Origin: Acanthopleura granulata
Taxonomy: Eukaryota; Mollusca; Polyplacophora; Chitonida; Chitonidae
Reading direction: 5' to 3'
Length of the DNA: 64,000 nucleotides
Assembly (NCBI GenBank): GCA_016165875.1
Contig: JABBOT010000080.1
Location: 11,038,078-11,102,077, forward strand
Positions 1 through 14,700 of this stretch are shown piece after piece. The notes under the pieces were generated by a model. It was not told the origin of the DNA and made no database searches. It worked only from the letters and a program-made list of their open reading frames with translations. The position numbers and the translations under genes are program-made. Position 1 is the first letter of the stretch. The number at the start of each line of letters is the position of its first letter.

Positions 1-285
1 TGGGCAAGTTCATTGGACTTCAGGCTCTCTGACCAGAGAGTACCCTGAATGAAAAGCACTTTTGATTCCTATCTAGATGAAGTAGTTGCCAGAATATACC
101 CAGGTATATGTGCCTGTCTGTTTAATAAAACATGTTGATAATAGTCAGTAGTTAGGTTTAAAGTGTCAGGTGCATGGATATGTTTGCAGGGCTTAAGATA
201 AGCACTTGTTTATTTATTTGTTGATTTACTGATTTATTTATTTGCTTGCGGGCCTTCCTTGGTCAACATGGCTTGCGTGCTTATG

Positions 286-370
286 TAACACAATGACCCA
301 GGAGCCTTTGACCAAAGTGGTCACTGTGAGTTCAAGTCCAACTCATACTGGTCTGTACTCTGGCAGTAAT
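286..370 (+). mobile_element. SINE head fragment (family A)
   Basis: CACAATGACCCAGGAGCC...GTGAGTTCAAGTCC matches the head of the family A copies at 5041 and 21838, with the degenerate B box GAGTTCAAGTCC. The tail is missing. Confidence 0.5.
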
Positions 371-1754
371 TACAAAGGTCTATGAGCAATGAAATTAATA
401 TGTATTTATTTGGTCGTTGTTGAACGCCATACTTAACAGATTTTTACTGATACTATGATGGTCAGTTTAATACGTGGAGGAGTTCAAAGTACCCAGGTTA
501 AACCATCGACATTTGGCAATTTACTTACAGAAATTGGCACATATTTACAGAAATGCATGTCATTTAGGGAACATTATATTACACAGAGGGTCGCAGGAGA
601 AGCGAAAGCAAGGTAACCTACCTGTTCCTGTCCAAGGCCAAGGTTGACACGGCACCCCATACAGTGTCCTAGCGATTAAAAATTCAAGTTGGCGTAAAAC
701 ACCAATCAAACAAAAATAAATGAATAAAAATTCAGTCCACATGACCATTTGACCATGGCCTGCTCCCACTTATGAGATGGGACTACCATTCATACATGTA
801 CAAAAGGTAAACACGGAGTAGATTTAAAATGACATCTCATGTGCTGCCGACATAGGTCATCGATGAGCGATACAGGAAGATGTCTACTGTCATAATCAAG
901 CTTCTTTGTAATACATGTGCAATCCCCATCACACTCTCGCGATACTGAAGTCAGTGGAAACAAGTTATTGAGGAGCTTACGAATAATCACTTAGTCAAGT
1001 ATACTAGTCAAGGCTAAGCAGGTTAATATTTCCGCCATTCGTTCATTTTTGACTTGAGTAACTCCTCTGAAATTGCGCATTACATGTATGTAAGTGTACT
1101 TGGGCTTCATTTCATTTATTTATTAAAATTGGGGTTTGATTTTATATATATGCCAGTCTTATATTCATTCTAGAAAGAATGTAGAGTAATACTCTGTGTC
1201 CTGTGTAGACTGAAAATAATTCTAACTAGTAACATGAAATAATGCAAACACACTACATGATGTTAGCGGAAATGGTTGTCAGCTTAGACTTGCCTCAGCT
1301 TGTAGGGAAAATCAATAAGAAATCTGTTGGAATTTCCCGCGCCCTGCTCTCATAAAAGGTTTTCACTGGAGCATAGCCTGTCTGGTTAGTGGGTCATCCC
1401 TATACAAAGCTCATGTACATTTGAACAGGGATTTAAGCACACACAAAGTTCATATTTCCTTTTGTTGGCCTCTGGTCTCCGAACCTCCGAATTCTGGGCC
1501 TTTATTCTCGGTCAACCAGCCCTTATGGTAATTGCAATGGTCAGCAGTGTTGAACACATGCACAGATGTCCGCCATATTGAGAGACAAACTACATATAGT
1601 GAAGCTTGAGTCATACCCTTCTTTATGATGCCTATATGCAGATATTACATTAATTTTGTAAGCTTACATGGACATGAACTGTAGTGGATGATCATTGTTG
1701 TGTAGGGCATTATGTATTACACATGGATCTTGTGAAACATAATTCAGCTAATGA

Positions 1755-1940
1755 GGCCATCCTTAAAAATATATTTGTTGGGCGTAACCCGCTCAACCCT
1801 TGAAAAAAATGCCCACTCAAAATTTTTTTTGGTATTTTGAGTTAAAAATTTTTTAAAATTTTGTTCTCTCCATGTTAATTTCTTTAAAATCCTTATATTT
1901 TTCAAGATCCGGTAAAAAAAAAAAGATCCATACCAACCAA
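1755..1940 (+). mobile_element. MITE-like repeat, left-end type (GGCCATCCTTAAAAATATAT)
   Basis: Shares its left end and the following GTTGGGCGTAACCC with copies at 4983, 8918 and 51657. The right terminal repeat is not recognisable in this copy. Confidence 0.5.
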
Positions 1941-2646
1941 CCCTATTTTTTCACATGTAGAAAACAAACAGCTTTTAAAGCATGGCGTGGGCCACTAAGA
2001 CTGTCAGGTGACCAAGACAAGACTTGATCAAGAACACACCAGAATTAGCTGGATTATTGATTCCCATAGCTGAAGTATTGAACACACATGATATTGAGTG
2101 TTCATTCGTAGTCTACAATTACATGTTTTGTTTTTTTCTAAAATTCATAGGTTTTGTGGGCATGCATATATTCTGATGTGTGTGAATCACAGATAGGTCA
2201 AAACTTCTCACCATGAAGCCATGAACATTCTTATCTGAGTGACAGAAACTAGAATTGACCATGTTGGTTTGTACGTTTGCTAAAGAACCCTTCACTCTGA
2301 GGACTTGTAACCTACTTCATGTATACTACAGTACCGTTGAAGACTTTTGGATCAGACTGAACAGATGCTGTCATTACTCTTTTTGTATTTATGAACATCT
2401 GTAAATGTGCCAGTCTGTGGTGATGCTAGGATTGTTTTCCTGGGAAAGATGAATATAGTTTTGTAAAGCTGAATGTACGTGTAGGTCTTCTGGTGACGTG
2501 ATTGGACAGACAAAACGTGAAGAAGTTGTGTCTTTTATATGGTTATGTCCTGTTCACCAAGGACATAGTTGTGCTTGTGTGTGTAATAGTTTGACTGGAA
2601 TCTGTTGTCTCTAGAGAACTTTGTGTTGCATTTTGGAATCTGCACC

Positions 2647-2730
2647 ATGGAAGGCAGTCATAAATTATTTACTATCCCTTCTAAACGTGTCATGTGGAAA
2701 TCCCCAGTGGAGCAGCCAGACAGTTCTAAG
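2647..2730 (+). CDS. Coiled-coil gene exon 1 (28 codons, initiator)
   Basis: Starts MEGSHKLFTI and ends QPDSSK at AAG|GTAGGA. The ATG is the first in its open frame and has a strong Kozak context (CACCATGG: A at -3, G at +4). The donor is in phase 0 with exon 2. The 5' edge of the exon (UTR) is not defined. This is the least certain exon besides exon 53, because it rests on context rather than coil pattern. Confidence 0.62.
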
Positions 2731-5700
2731 GTAGGATGCAGGAGCGATTGCTGCCCTATCATGGCAATATTTACATGTATCAGTATGTGTTCCGACTATC
2801 TGATTATGTCATCAAATTTTTTGATACTCGTAGAAAAATGCATCTTTCCTGAAGGGATCTGCATATTGTACAAACCTGTAAAGTGTTCATCAGTTTATGA
2901 CGAACATATCAGCCTAACAATTAAATGTATATATGTGATCGGAAACTTAGAGATACCATGCTACAACAGAGTTATGTCCCTTTATGATGTGACATCATTG
3001 TGTCCGGTATGCAAGAGTCAGTCTGTAAGTTTTCAGTTAGGGTGCTACATGTATATGGAATATACATAACTAATGAAACAAGATTAGATTGATCTTCTGA
3101 ATTACTTGTATTCTTGGGCGAGTTTGTGATCCCAATATTACAGAAATAATAATGTTCTGCCCATTGCTTGATCTTACCACTAATCACTGTCATGTTAAAA
3201 GACAGACAGGTAGCCCTAACATGGTGAAAAGAGCCGATGTAATTTTGCACTTTGACTGTATTCTGTTGTCCTAATGATGTTACTCAAAAACTGTCTTGCA
3301 GTGAACGAAATGAAGCATTGCTTTGCCACAGTAACTACTTGTATGCACAACATGAATGATGATTGTCACCTCACGTCCATGTAGATGCAGTGACGACATG
3401 AAGCTTTGTGGCTCCCGGAAGTCGTGTTGTAGAATACGCGTCCTTGTGGACACACGTGCATGTCACGCTGCAGTCACTGTGCCGCTGTCTGACTTTCCTG
3501 ACCACCTACGTGCACATATCCTCCTTGATTAAAGTTCCTGTAGACGGTGTTGTACACATACACCAACCCTTCTGAAGAATACAGATTCAAAAAACATCAC
3601 ATTTGTACATGTGTATATTGTGTACATGAGCCCCCCCCCAAAACATAGTGTAGGTTATTTTGTATTCAACAACTGAATGTGTAAGTAGATGTAGGTACAA
3701 TTAGGAAATGAAGCCCCTAAAACTTTGTCCATGACCGTACCGTATGTTGCCTTATTCTGAAGGGTCTTTTGATCTTAGAACCTTGAGGTGTTTTGAAGTT
3801 TGTTTAGAAAGTAGGGTGATATCCTACTCAAGTACTGGGGAAACTGTACCTTTATTTGTCACTAAAAATGAATTATTTGTGTGAATCTTTAAGACAGATA
3901 TGGTAGTTTTCCCATGCGGATATAGTGTTGGATAGTTTACCTGTAATAATACTCAAGGGGGACAGGTTTTTATGCAGGTGAATGCCAGGAATACTAAAGA
4001 CTTCACAAACATGTTTGAACAAAGGTAATTCCATTAAAAGTCAAACTTTGTGAGCTGTTCCTAAGCCGGCGGTATTAGATTGCAGCACGCACTATTTGTT
4101 ATGTGGCTAGAAAGTCGGGGCAAGTTCAGACAAAGGTCTGACAGCGCTTAATAGGGGGCAAGGAAAGTACATTGTCATGAGTGTTTATGTACAGTGGCGC
4201 ACTCCTTGAGCATGTGCTGCAAACTGTTATTAAATTCGCGTTTTATGTCACTTCCCTACTCCCTGCGTTCTGAGAGCATTTTCAGAATCTAGATTTGCCC
4301 GTGTCCCTCTGTTCATTCATATTTGCCACACATGTTTTTGTCACCATGATTTTGACTTGATTAAATGTTGAATTCAGTCTCCTGTTTTTACAGGAGTTTA
4401 CCGAATTTTGGTCAATATCTCTGCATTTCATTGTTGCATTATGAGCAGGATTTCTCCCAATCTTACTAGCTTTAATACAACAGTGACTGTTTATCCACAC
4501 ACAGACCTGCATGTACATGTATTGATAATGGCAGATGAAGGATCAATCATCCAGCAGTCAAACACCTGTCAGTAGAAACTGGTCAAGGTCTTGAAATGTA
4601 ACAAGCACGTGTTAAAGAACTTTAAATGTTCAAAAATTGATTTCACTATAATTGTGGGGTAAAGTTGTGTATAGATATGCGCATATTACAGTTGGGAATA
4701 AATTTGTATTACATGTAAACTTAGCGTAGAACCTCAGTAAAGTACATGTATATATTAATCCTTGATCCTGATGTGTTTAAACACATCTTTAACTGTAATC
4801 AAAACCTGTTGTTTTCAGGAGTACATGGCCAAGGCCCGAGATTATGAGAGGGAACTCAGAACGCTGTCAATAGAAAAAGCCCGCGCAGAAGCATTACAAG
4901 AGGTATGATGACTGAAGTATTGTACATACATGTAGGCAGTTATCTGCATGTAACTCAGCACTCATTTCTTGTCATTTCGCCAGGCCATCCTTAAAATTAT
5001 GTTTGTTGGGCATATCCCGACTGACTCTCTGAAAAGGGCCAGCACGGAATAATGACCTAGGTGCCCCTCACTAATGTGGTCGCTCTGAGTTCAAGCCCCG
5101 CTCACACTGGCTTCTCCCATTGTACGTGGGAAAGTGTGCGAGCAACCTGCGGATGGTCGTGGGTTTTTTGGGTTTCACCCTTCATAATGCTGGGCGCTGC
5201 TGCATAAGTGAAATATTCTTGAGCACGGCATAAAACACCAATCAAATAAATAAATAAGTACACCCAAAAAACATTTTATAAAGACGGCCCCAGAATCCAT
5301 CCAAATGCATACCAGTAACTTTGTGTGAGAAAAAAGGTTTGAAGGTACATATACATGCAGGATGAGATCTAAGTTGAAAAATGTTTCAGCTTCACGTGTA
5401 ATATTTTATAACATTTATTTGCCTCGAGAAATACACCTTTTATATGAAATTTTAGGTCATTTATGGCAGTTTACACCCTTTTTTGGAAATTATAATAATG
5501 AAATACATGTATTATGATGTTATTGTATAGTACATATAAGGCAATATACACGTGTAACGTATGCTCATGTGTAAGTGTTGATGGCTTGTAGGACCTTCAG
5601 ACAAGGCTGTCCCGCCTGGAGGCAGACAACTGTAAACTGCGGAAGGAACAGACGAACCTCAACCATGATATTGATGCCTTGATCAGTATTATCAGCACAG

Positions 5701-8700
5701 CTCGATCTACAGGCCGCTGGCAGGTGAGTAGACACGATGAAACTTTTACATCTGTACATCTTTGCCACATTACAATGCTCTTGTTGGGAGACAAATCAGC
5801 CTACCATGTTAGAAGTGAAAGATTGGGAAATGTACATGAATATTATTGGAATAGACACTGTGTGATGAATAGACAAGTGTAAGTCCAATGAGCATATCAT
5901 ATCATAGTTTCTATTGGATAATTTACAGGATGGCAAAGAATTAAAAAATCTGAAGGGCTGCTTCACTGAAACCTTTGAAAATATGTACAGATTTTGCAAC
6001 AACAACTGCATGAAAAATTTTGGGGACATATATTGTGTCCATATTATACTGAATCACCAGTTGCAGTGAAGCATGTTAAAAAGTAGGGAAGGATGTGTTA
6101 AATTCTGAAACTAATAGACTGGGTCCTGTTTCAAAAAAGCTAAATGTATTGGGCATTTGTAGGCTACATGTTCAAAGTTAATTGCAACTGCAATGCTGAT
6201 GCAGGGAAAAGACAAATGGGAGTTACAATCAGCTGAGCCCATGTTAACTTCTGGAATAGGGCATTGTAGCCCGATTACACATTTCCACGAGTTTGTCCCT
6301 AATGCATATCCATGTCTCTGTTATCCAGACTACCTGTAGTTCTATAAAACAAAACACCCCAGTTCCCAGAAGAATAAATAAATGAATAATTTATGGTCAA
6401 TTTGTGGTGCTTTTAAAAGTTTTATTGCCATGAAAAAAGTTATGAAAAAATGATTACTCAATTTCATTTGATGGTACATAGTTCCATTCTGTGATTAATT
6501 TTCAGGTAGAAAATGTCAGATTTCGAGAAATTTCGATTGAACAAGTGTTTGGGTCCTTCAGTGAGAGCTGCCCACCACTGTAAGTGTTTTATGTCAGATA
6601 TCTGCAATTTCTGAATACTTGATTGAATAAGAAATATTCACTGGGTGTTCGTTTGGAATAAAATGTGATTTGTAACATTTTCAATCAGAATGTCACGAAA
6701 TGCTACTCTCCTCGGACATGTCAGACAGAGGTTTGTAACCAGAAACCTTCTTCTCCTCAAATGTCATGAAATGCTACTCTCCTCAGACATTTCAGACAGA
6801 GATTTTTAACCATCAGCCTTCTTCTCCTCAAACTGGGATAAAGTGATGCATAGCCAGCTTTTGTAAACAGTCTTGTTGTAGGAATACTATGACATCTGAC
6901 CTCTTGCCAGGAATTGGGAGAGGCATTGTGGAAAGGCCCACTTGGGGGCATAGGCCTATTAGGTGGGACTTACCGCCATACGGCGCCCACATGCCGGAGG
7001 CTTTTTGCAACGGGAAACAGCAGCTTATAACCAGCTTATTTTACACTATATATGACTAAAATTTGCTACCTGTTAAAATATATAAAAGTGAGCTGTTTTG
7101 AATACATTTTGGACTGAACTGACTGGAGAAAATGGGTGTTTCATGCCATACTCAAGAATGTATCGCTTATACCATGGCAGCCAATTTTATAGTAGGTAAG
7201 AAGAACTTTTTTATTTCTCCTTTCACAGAAGAGATATCTTCAAACGCCAGGACTTGCTGATTCGGAGCTTTAGAGTTGTTTTCTTTTCTAATTTAAACAT
7301 TTGCAAGGATTGGGAAAAAACACCCTCAAAACATACAATTATTTTTGTGCATTACAAAGTAGGCAAGCCATGAAAATGTTTTGGGGACATGTAAAATCTT
7401 AGCGCAGCTAAGGGCATGTGTGGGGCCTGACAAGGCACATCTGGTGCATGAGAGGGTGGGTGTGGCTGCCATGCAAATGATGCCTAGCTGGGGGTCTGGG
7501 CATTGCATGAAAGGACAGTGATTTCCCTTTTCCTTTCTTTGGAATGCAAGAAGACATCTGTAACGATTACCTGCATGTAGTAGAAAGTTGTCTGTTGTCT
7601 GTTGAGAACTGTTTCAATTTGAATTCCTCACAGACATGAAGGTCTGCTCCTGTGCAAATTTTTTTCCATTTCCTGTTCGTTGATTGATACTGTGCTTTTG
7701 TATTACCTGTACAGGAAGTTATGAATATTGATAAATTTGTACTATTTTGTGAAAGTTTTATGCTGGTACAGAACATTGTTTGCCTGACACTGATTGCATC
7801 ACTGTCTTCTATCATATATAACAGAAAAGAGGTCATTTGAGAGAGACGTAATAGTCTCAAGTTCTCTCTCATGGAGAGAGTAAGCCCATACATACCCTAA
7901 TCATCATCAAATTTGATCAGTAAAGCACGACTTCAGATGCAGTTTGAAAATGTAATTTGTAAGATTTTGAAGACTAAAGCTTATTGCTCAGTTACCTGAT
8001 TACGGGCACATATATGAACTGTCCAGAATCAAATGAAACTCCTCCAATATGCCAAAATATGCACTATACCTGTAGTCCTTTTTTATAGGATTGAGCGTGA
8101 ACCTTCTACAAAAAATGTGTATGGGAAAAGGATGCCCTTTCCAGTATTATTTGCCAGAAAATTTTGAGAATATTTCAGATATGAACAGATACCAGCTTTC
8201 TGTTTTGCAGGCCAGCTACTGATGCATCAGGGGATGTCAACAGGCTAAGGGAGGCCCGGGATGAGTTAATGCGTAAAGACGACATTATCAATTCCCTCCG
8301 ACAAGAGTTACGACAATCCAGAAGGGAATCGGTATGGTTTTGTTGTTGCTCATGAAGATTTTGTCTTGCTTCTCCTGTGGCCACATGGAGCAAACTTTGT
8401 GTTGATTTGAATGTGTGTTATGGTAGAAACATGAGGATTAAGTCTTGAAGCATATTATAGTTGTAATTTGAAGTTAAAACCACCTTGCAATTCAGTGGTA
8501 TTTACCATCTTGCTCAGGTAAAGAAATGAGCTCACATTGTGTTTATAATCCTAACATGTCTGCATTCTATGTACAGAGCACATGGAAAATGTCATTACAT
8601 TTATCAGCACATTGCCCTTCATTAAGCTTCAAAAATAATAAATAAACAAAATTAATAATCTGCATGTCTTGATGAAAAAAATTTCAGGGAGACTTGCCGT

Positions 8701-11700
8701 ATAGCTCATCTGAACCAAACTCAGACAGAAGACATGCAGAGCTGTCGAGGCTGAAAACAGAACTGAGACTATCGAAGCAGAAATCAGAAGATCTTCAGGT
8801 GGAGGTAACTATGATTTTGATTTTGATATTACGTGTGCTTTTGTCCTCGTCAGTGTTGGTCAGATTTGATCCGTTGCACATGGACACATCAGAATCTAAA
8901 CGTTTGAATATATATTTAGGCCATCCTTAAAAAAATCGGGTGGTCGATAGGGAAATTCTTTTTTGGTTGTTGTTAATGAAATAGATAAGGATTTACAGAA
9001 ATTAGCATGGAGAGAAGAATAGAAAAAGAAATCTAAAGCCCAATAAAAAATTCAGATTAGGGCTGTTTTTTTGAAGGTTGATTGGGTTACCCACAACAAA
9101 CATATTTTTGTTGAAGGCCTTATCATTTGAGCTCTGATATTGATAGCACTGTGATTAAGCATAATTACACTCTTCTTGAGATGCATATGAAGGTAATAGG
9201 GCATTTTTTAAGGTGAAGCTCACTCAGAGCATTTAAGTGATATGAATCTTTTTTAATGTGTTTGGTTGTTTGAGGTTACAAGTGAAATACACATGGCAGC
9301 ATGCATTATGCATTAGTTTTGTCACCATATTTGACTTAATTTTGGCAAGACATTCAGGCTGGTCTGAAGATAGGTGTCTGACATTTTTGAAAACACCCCC
9401 TTTAAAGAAAGTGTTCGAACCCATATTGTCTGTGTTATGTAATACGAGACCCAAAGTAACAGAGGTACAGAATGATAATACATGAACAATGAGCCTTACA
9501 GCTTTCTTGAAAGGGGTGGTCTAAAAAATATCATCCTGTTATAAGTGTTTTGTTATGATTGACAGTTGCAGTCTAAGGACAGACGCTTTGCTGGACTGCA
9601 GGCCCAGGTGTCTGAATTACGCAATGATTTAGCGTTCAAAGAGTCAGAGGTGAAGACTCACGCACAAACTGTCAGAGTGCTACAGGAGAAGTTAAAACAT
9701 TCCACATCTGAGGTGAGGGAATCTGACCAAGGACACTTGTCTGATTTGTCTTTATATTTGAACTGAAAATCCTGTTAACATTTTTCATGAAGCATGTATG
9801 GGATTATATGCTCAAAATTCCTCTTAATTATGATGCGATTGACCTCTGCATTTTTCCAGGAAATATTCCCAATATTTATTGCATTCATTATTAGATAGAG
9901 ATTGGTTACATCTGCGTCATTGTCTGAAAACAAACTGCCATGTACGTGTAGTTACCTGTTTGTATGTTTCTGTTAAAGCTGCTACCACATTTTCAAATGT
10001 AAGGAGTTGAGTAAATTTATGACTGTCTTCTTCTTTAATGGAAAGATTTCCTTTCTTATTCGACCAGTTAAGTAAAACAGAAGAAAGTGTACGGCAGCTG
10101 AAGCACGAGACCTCCTCTCTACAAGATATCCATTCCCAGACCCGGCTTGATGTGAGTTTCAGAGCTACACACATTCAGTCATTTACAGTTGGTGTACCAG
10201 CAGTCAGCACTGATCTTTGCTGTGTCATTACTGTAGGTTAGCAAAGGAAGCGTCGTAATACTGTATAGTTTATGAATGGGCAGACCTACAGGTTTACAGG
10301 TACAGTAGTTGTTAATTGGTCATAGTAAACCATATCTCTTCAGTATATTTTGATGTTTTGCTGGTTTCATTGAGTTTCAAACCTACAGGCGTTTTGTCAT
10401 GTAAAGTTAGTCCAGCAACATTCAGCCATGGTTTGCAGTGTGTCATAATATTAGTTTCATGGTTACTGAGTGAAAGGATATGAAACCATGTTGGGCATCA
10501 GCCTCGCCCAAGGTGAGGCTCACAGACCCCATATACTGTAGATCACGGATACATTTCGCATCCTTCTCTAATCCGCATTCCTAACTCTGATCCATAAATT
10601 GCCGAAAAACACATGGGACTAACAATAAGCCGCACTTTGAACTCGGGCCAGCCACCCGAGTCATCACATCACCCCAGGATGTAAAACCTGTAAAGGGCCC
10701 ATGCTGTGAACAGTGCCCACCTTCTCCTCGACTCAGCGTGACTAATGTTAACGAACAGTTTGGACAACCTTAGCTAGCAGCATAGGGTGTATCAACCACA
10801 TCTATAGTGAGTGTCGCTATGGCTTTGTAGCTTACTGTCATAAAATCAGCAAGACGCACCACTCCACTTTGATTATAACGTCTATGTGTACCTGTCACAT
10901 GATGCTGGTTACATCCAGAACAAAAACATATGCAGTTGTGGTGGTAGGAGTCTTCAGTGGCTTTGATTCGTTACGATATAAAAGTCGTAAAAATGATCTA
11001 CAGTTTCATAATGCAGATAATTCTGAAACAGCAAACATGTCCAAGAGCCACACATTTACAGTGAAGGAGAAGCTCCAGGTCGTTGACTATGTTGATGGAC
11101 ACATTAACAGGTAAAACGGGTAGAAAGTCTCATCTTGCGAGGGTAAATGTGAAACACTGGCCACAGATGAAAAAAAATTGGAGGGGATGCCCAGAAATAG
11201 ACAAATCTGCCGAGGAAGTAACCCACAGTTCCCAGACATTGGGAGAAACCTGCTAGAATACATCAAGGATAGAAAAAAAAAGGTCTTGCTGTTTCAACAT
11301 TGGAAATAACCTTGAAAGCTTTGACACTCGCCAGATCCACGACGGGAGCCGAAAACTTCAAGGCGTCCATGTCATGGGTGCATAAATTTATCTACAGAAA
11401 CAACCTGTCCAGCAGACGTCACACAAACATAGCCCAAAGACTTCCTGTTGATTATGAAAAAAGTTTATGAGTTTTCAGAAATTCATTATTCACCAGTGAA
11501 AACCCAGGTATTACGCCTTGGATCACATCGGGAATGCTGATCAAACGCCGCTGACCTTTGACCTACCTTCACATTCTTCCATATCAATCTGGGGGTCCAA
11601 GACAGTATCCATACATACAACTGGAAACGAAAAAAAAAAAAAAACAGATTCACACTTATGCTGGCATGTGCAGCAGAAGGTGGGAAGCTCCCACCATAGA

Positions 11701-14700
11701 TGGTCTTCAAGAGGAAAACAATGCCAACAATACAATTCCCAGCAGGAGTGGGAGTTCGTGTACACCTCAATGGGTGGTGTGATGACGCCATTATGGAAGG
11801 CGAGCTGGATGAGTGTTGTTGCAAGCACCCGGGTAATCTGCTCAGGAGAAAACGCCTGCTTGTTCTGGATGCGTTGCGATGCCACAAGTCTGACAATATT
11901 AAGACAACTCTGTGGGACAGACATAACACAACACTGGCTATTATACCTGAAGGGATGACCTCTATGCTACAGGAGCTTGAAGTTTTTGTGAACAAACCAA
12001 TGAAGCAGAAGCTAAAGCAGATGTGAGCTGAGTGGAGGTCTGGGGACAATCCAACCTACACAAAAGTAGGAAACAGAAAGAAGGTAGGTGCTCCCAGTGA
12101 TTTGTGAATGGGTATTGAGGGCCTGGCAAGATCTGCACCCTCTAATTATCATCAGAGCCTTCAACAAATGCTGTACCTCTAATGCCTTTGATGGCACTGA
12201 GGACGGTATCCTGTGGACAGATGAGCCAACTGAAGACACAGGTAAGAGTCACGACCAGGAGGAGTACAGCAAAATCTTTGTGGAAGATGACTTGGATTTG
12301 GAAGGTTTCGATATGGACGACATGCCTTTGAGCTTTTTGAAAGACTGCAAAAAAATCACAATACACTCAGGATTGCCTCAACGTATGTAGGCCACTATGT
12401 ACGTAATGTCAACTAGGCTACCATGTCTGTATGCACAAACATGTGGAATGTCATATATTCTACGCTTGTGTTTATGCAATGTGAAATACTTTTATATATG
12501 TCTTTGATATCCATGTTACCTCTTACACTGCTCATTTTACCTCTCATATAAATACCATAAATTGATAATATACTGGCCAATTCAGTTCAATTCATTGCTA
12601 CAGCGTAGTGAAGTAGTGGGAGGTAATAAAGTCTACCAGGTGCTATGCAAGTAGACTCATGCATGGCAGAAATTGTGAAAAATGAAGAAAAGCCCAAACA
12701 ATTTATTTCCAATGCATGAAATGATTTTATTTTTCTTTAATAAGCATGCTGTTTGCCACATGAGGATATAGGTCAATGCTGCCATCTCTTGTCCACCAGC
12801 TTGTTTTTCTCTTGAGCCTGACGCTGACTACCACATGCTGATCACCTTGTGTTTTGGATAAATTAAAACACCAGGCATGCACAGATTAACTAGAAATTTT
12901 ATCTCAACATTTTTGTTACCAACTATGCTCCACACCCCTTTCAAACAGGTCCATTTTGAGGAAAAAATGTGCGGCTTGTATCGATGTATTTACGGTAGTT
13001 CCGTATCCTTTCACTCAGTAGTTGTGTAATGAATTTATCCCACAGACGACCCTGTAAACTTCACTCAGATTTGTTCCTTGAAAAACAAAAGAAGCTTCAG
13101 CAGTAATTTCATGTCGTGTCAAGGAGATTTGAATTACCAAGCAGTGATCTAGGAATTTAGACGTCATAACGTTATTGACAATGTTGTGTCAACATTCCTT
13201 AGTGATGTTGTGTTGTTAGTGTCATTGCGTCGCATTGTAACTCTTATGTCATTGCGTTCTCCCTACTGTTGAGTCATCAGACTCCTATAGCATCTGTTGC
13301 AGGGTATGGAGATATATGTGTCGCCCACGTGGCTATTACTGGCCAATCAAATGCAGAGGATTTAGTCTGATGCTGTATAATAGGACTTGTAGATCAGCAT
13401 GGAAAGCATGGTAACTTAACTGTACTTCAGATTGTGGAGTGGATGGATTGTCAGAGCTTTATACTTCTAGTTGGTAATTTGTTAAAGTAAACTGTATTGT
13501 GCAGCATTGTAATATCCAGACGTGACCTGTACTTGTTGAAGAACCTTATTGTGTTCTCCTCTTCCATGCAAAACTGCTGTTGGTCCTTTCAGTTGAAAGT
13601 CGGCTGTTATTTCCCTCCATATCTCATGGTATAGTTCATCCACATGTACTGGTGTATGAAGATTCACCATCAGATCAAAATATTGTGCAAGTGTAAATTG
13701 TGTTTTTAGCAAAATGCGTGAGGAAGGCATTCAGATGCTCAGATTTATACAAAGTCAGCTGTTTACATGTATAGAGCTGTTATCCCAGGTTTCTCATTAT
13801 GAGAGGAGAATCAAGACTCTGGAAAATGAACTGCAGGAGTCGAAGGAGCAGAGAAGGAAAGCTTTAGAGGAGGTAAATATATGCTGTGATGTGGGAAGTA
13901 AATATTAAAGTAGAAGACAGCTCATGACCGAGGCATAGTTTATTAATAAGATTACAAATTTCTCTTTTGAATACAAAAAAAAAAAAACAGTTTGAATTTG
14001 TATTAAGTTTTCTGCTGAATTGTCTTTGTTTGAAGTGTAGAGTATTGTGCTGCCGACTGGGGATCTGAAGACGTCCATGCTTTTAACCTTATGAGAGACT
14101 GACTAATCAGAGAACTAGAAGATATCAGCTGTTTATGAGCTGTGACATAAATGTTCTGAGTTGAATGTCAATATAACATGTAATAACATAGGGACAGGAT
14201 ACCTTTTTAGTGTTATACATTATAATTATAACTGGTACAGGTGTGAAGACCCTTCAGATTATTTCCAGACCATTGTGTTATGACGAGAGTGAGATTGTAG
14301 ATCATTTTACGTTATTAATTTACATATATGCTTTGTTTCAACCACAACCCTAACAGCATACTACAGTCTCTGGTTACAAGAGTGTTCAAACACTTGGAAC
14401 AATTATGTCACGGCAGAATGGCCACGTTTCATGCAAGACGATGGAGCATGGTCAGATGTCAGTTTCCACTGTCACAGTGGCTGTTAGAAATAATACTTTA
14501 CCAAAATAAACAAAATATTGTTCAACCTTTTTGGCAAACAAGTTAGAATATGAGCTGTCTTTCACCAAGTATGTGATAAAATTTTATTTACTAATTTGAT
14601 TATGCTCTTTTCATTTCTGTGACAATGGTCATAGGAATAGGAGTGGAATTTTAAAAGACAGAATATTTTAAATGATGCTATGTACAAGAAATATTTTGGT

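Larger units (their letters stand above)
1..2646. other. Region upstream of the first recognised coding exon
   Basis: No exon with convincing coding potential is visible on either strand. It holds a SINE head fragment near 286-370 and a MITE-like repeat near 1755-1940, otherwise AT-rich sequence with homopolymer runs. It probably contains the promoter and any 5' untranslated exons of the downstream coiled-coil gene, but I see no TATA box, CpG-rich stretch or initiator that I would defend. Confidence 0.5.
10152..13788. other. Intron 8 outside the pogo-like element
   Basis: Flanks of the transposon (10152-10533 and 12998-13788) show no exon. There are ATT/TGT-rich stretches and no tandem array or SINE. 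The intron is the longest in the gene apart from the one after exon 33, largely because of the insertion. Confidence 0.5.

Noticed and set aside
2731..3069. Continuation of the exon 1 frame to 3069
   Set aside because: Composition after 2730 is intronic, and the GTAGGA donor gives an in-phase join to exon 2.
3360..3560. Locally GC-richer patch in intron 1 with CGTG/CACG words
   Set aside because: No open frame, clear palindrome or promoter element arrangement that I can defend.
11486..12049. 187-aa minus-strand open frame inside the pogo-like element
   Set aside because: Lies antisense to transposase motifs recognised on the plus strand, with no similarity of its own that I can see.
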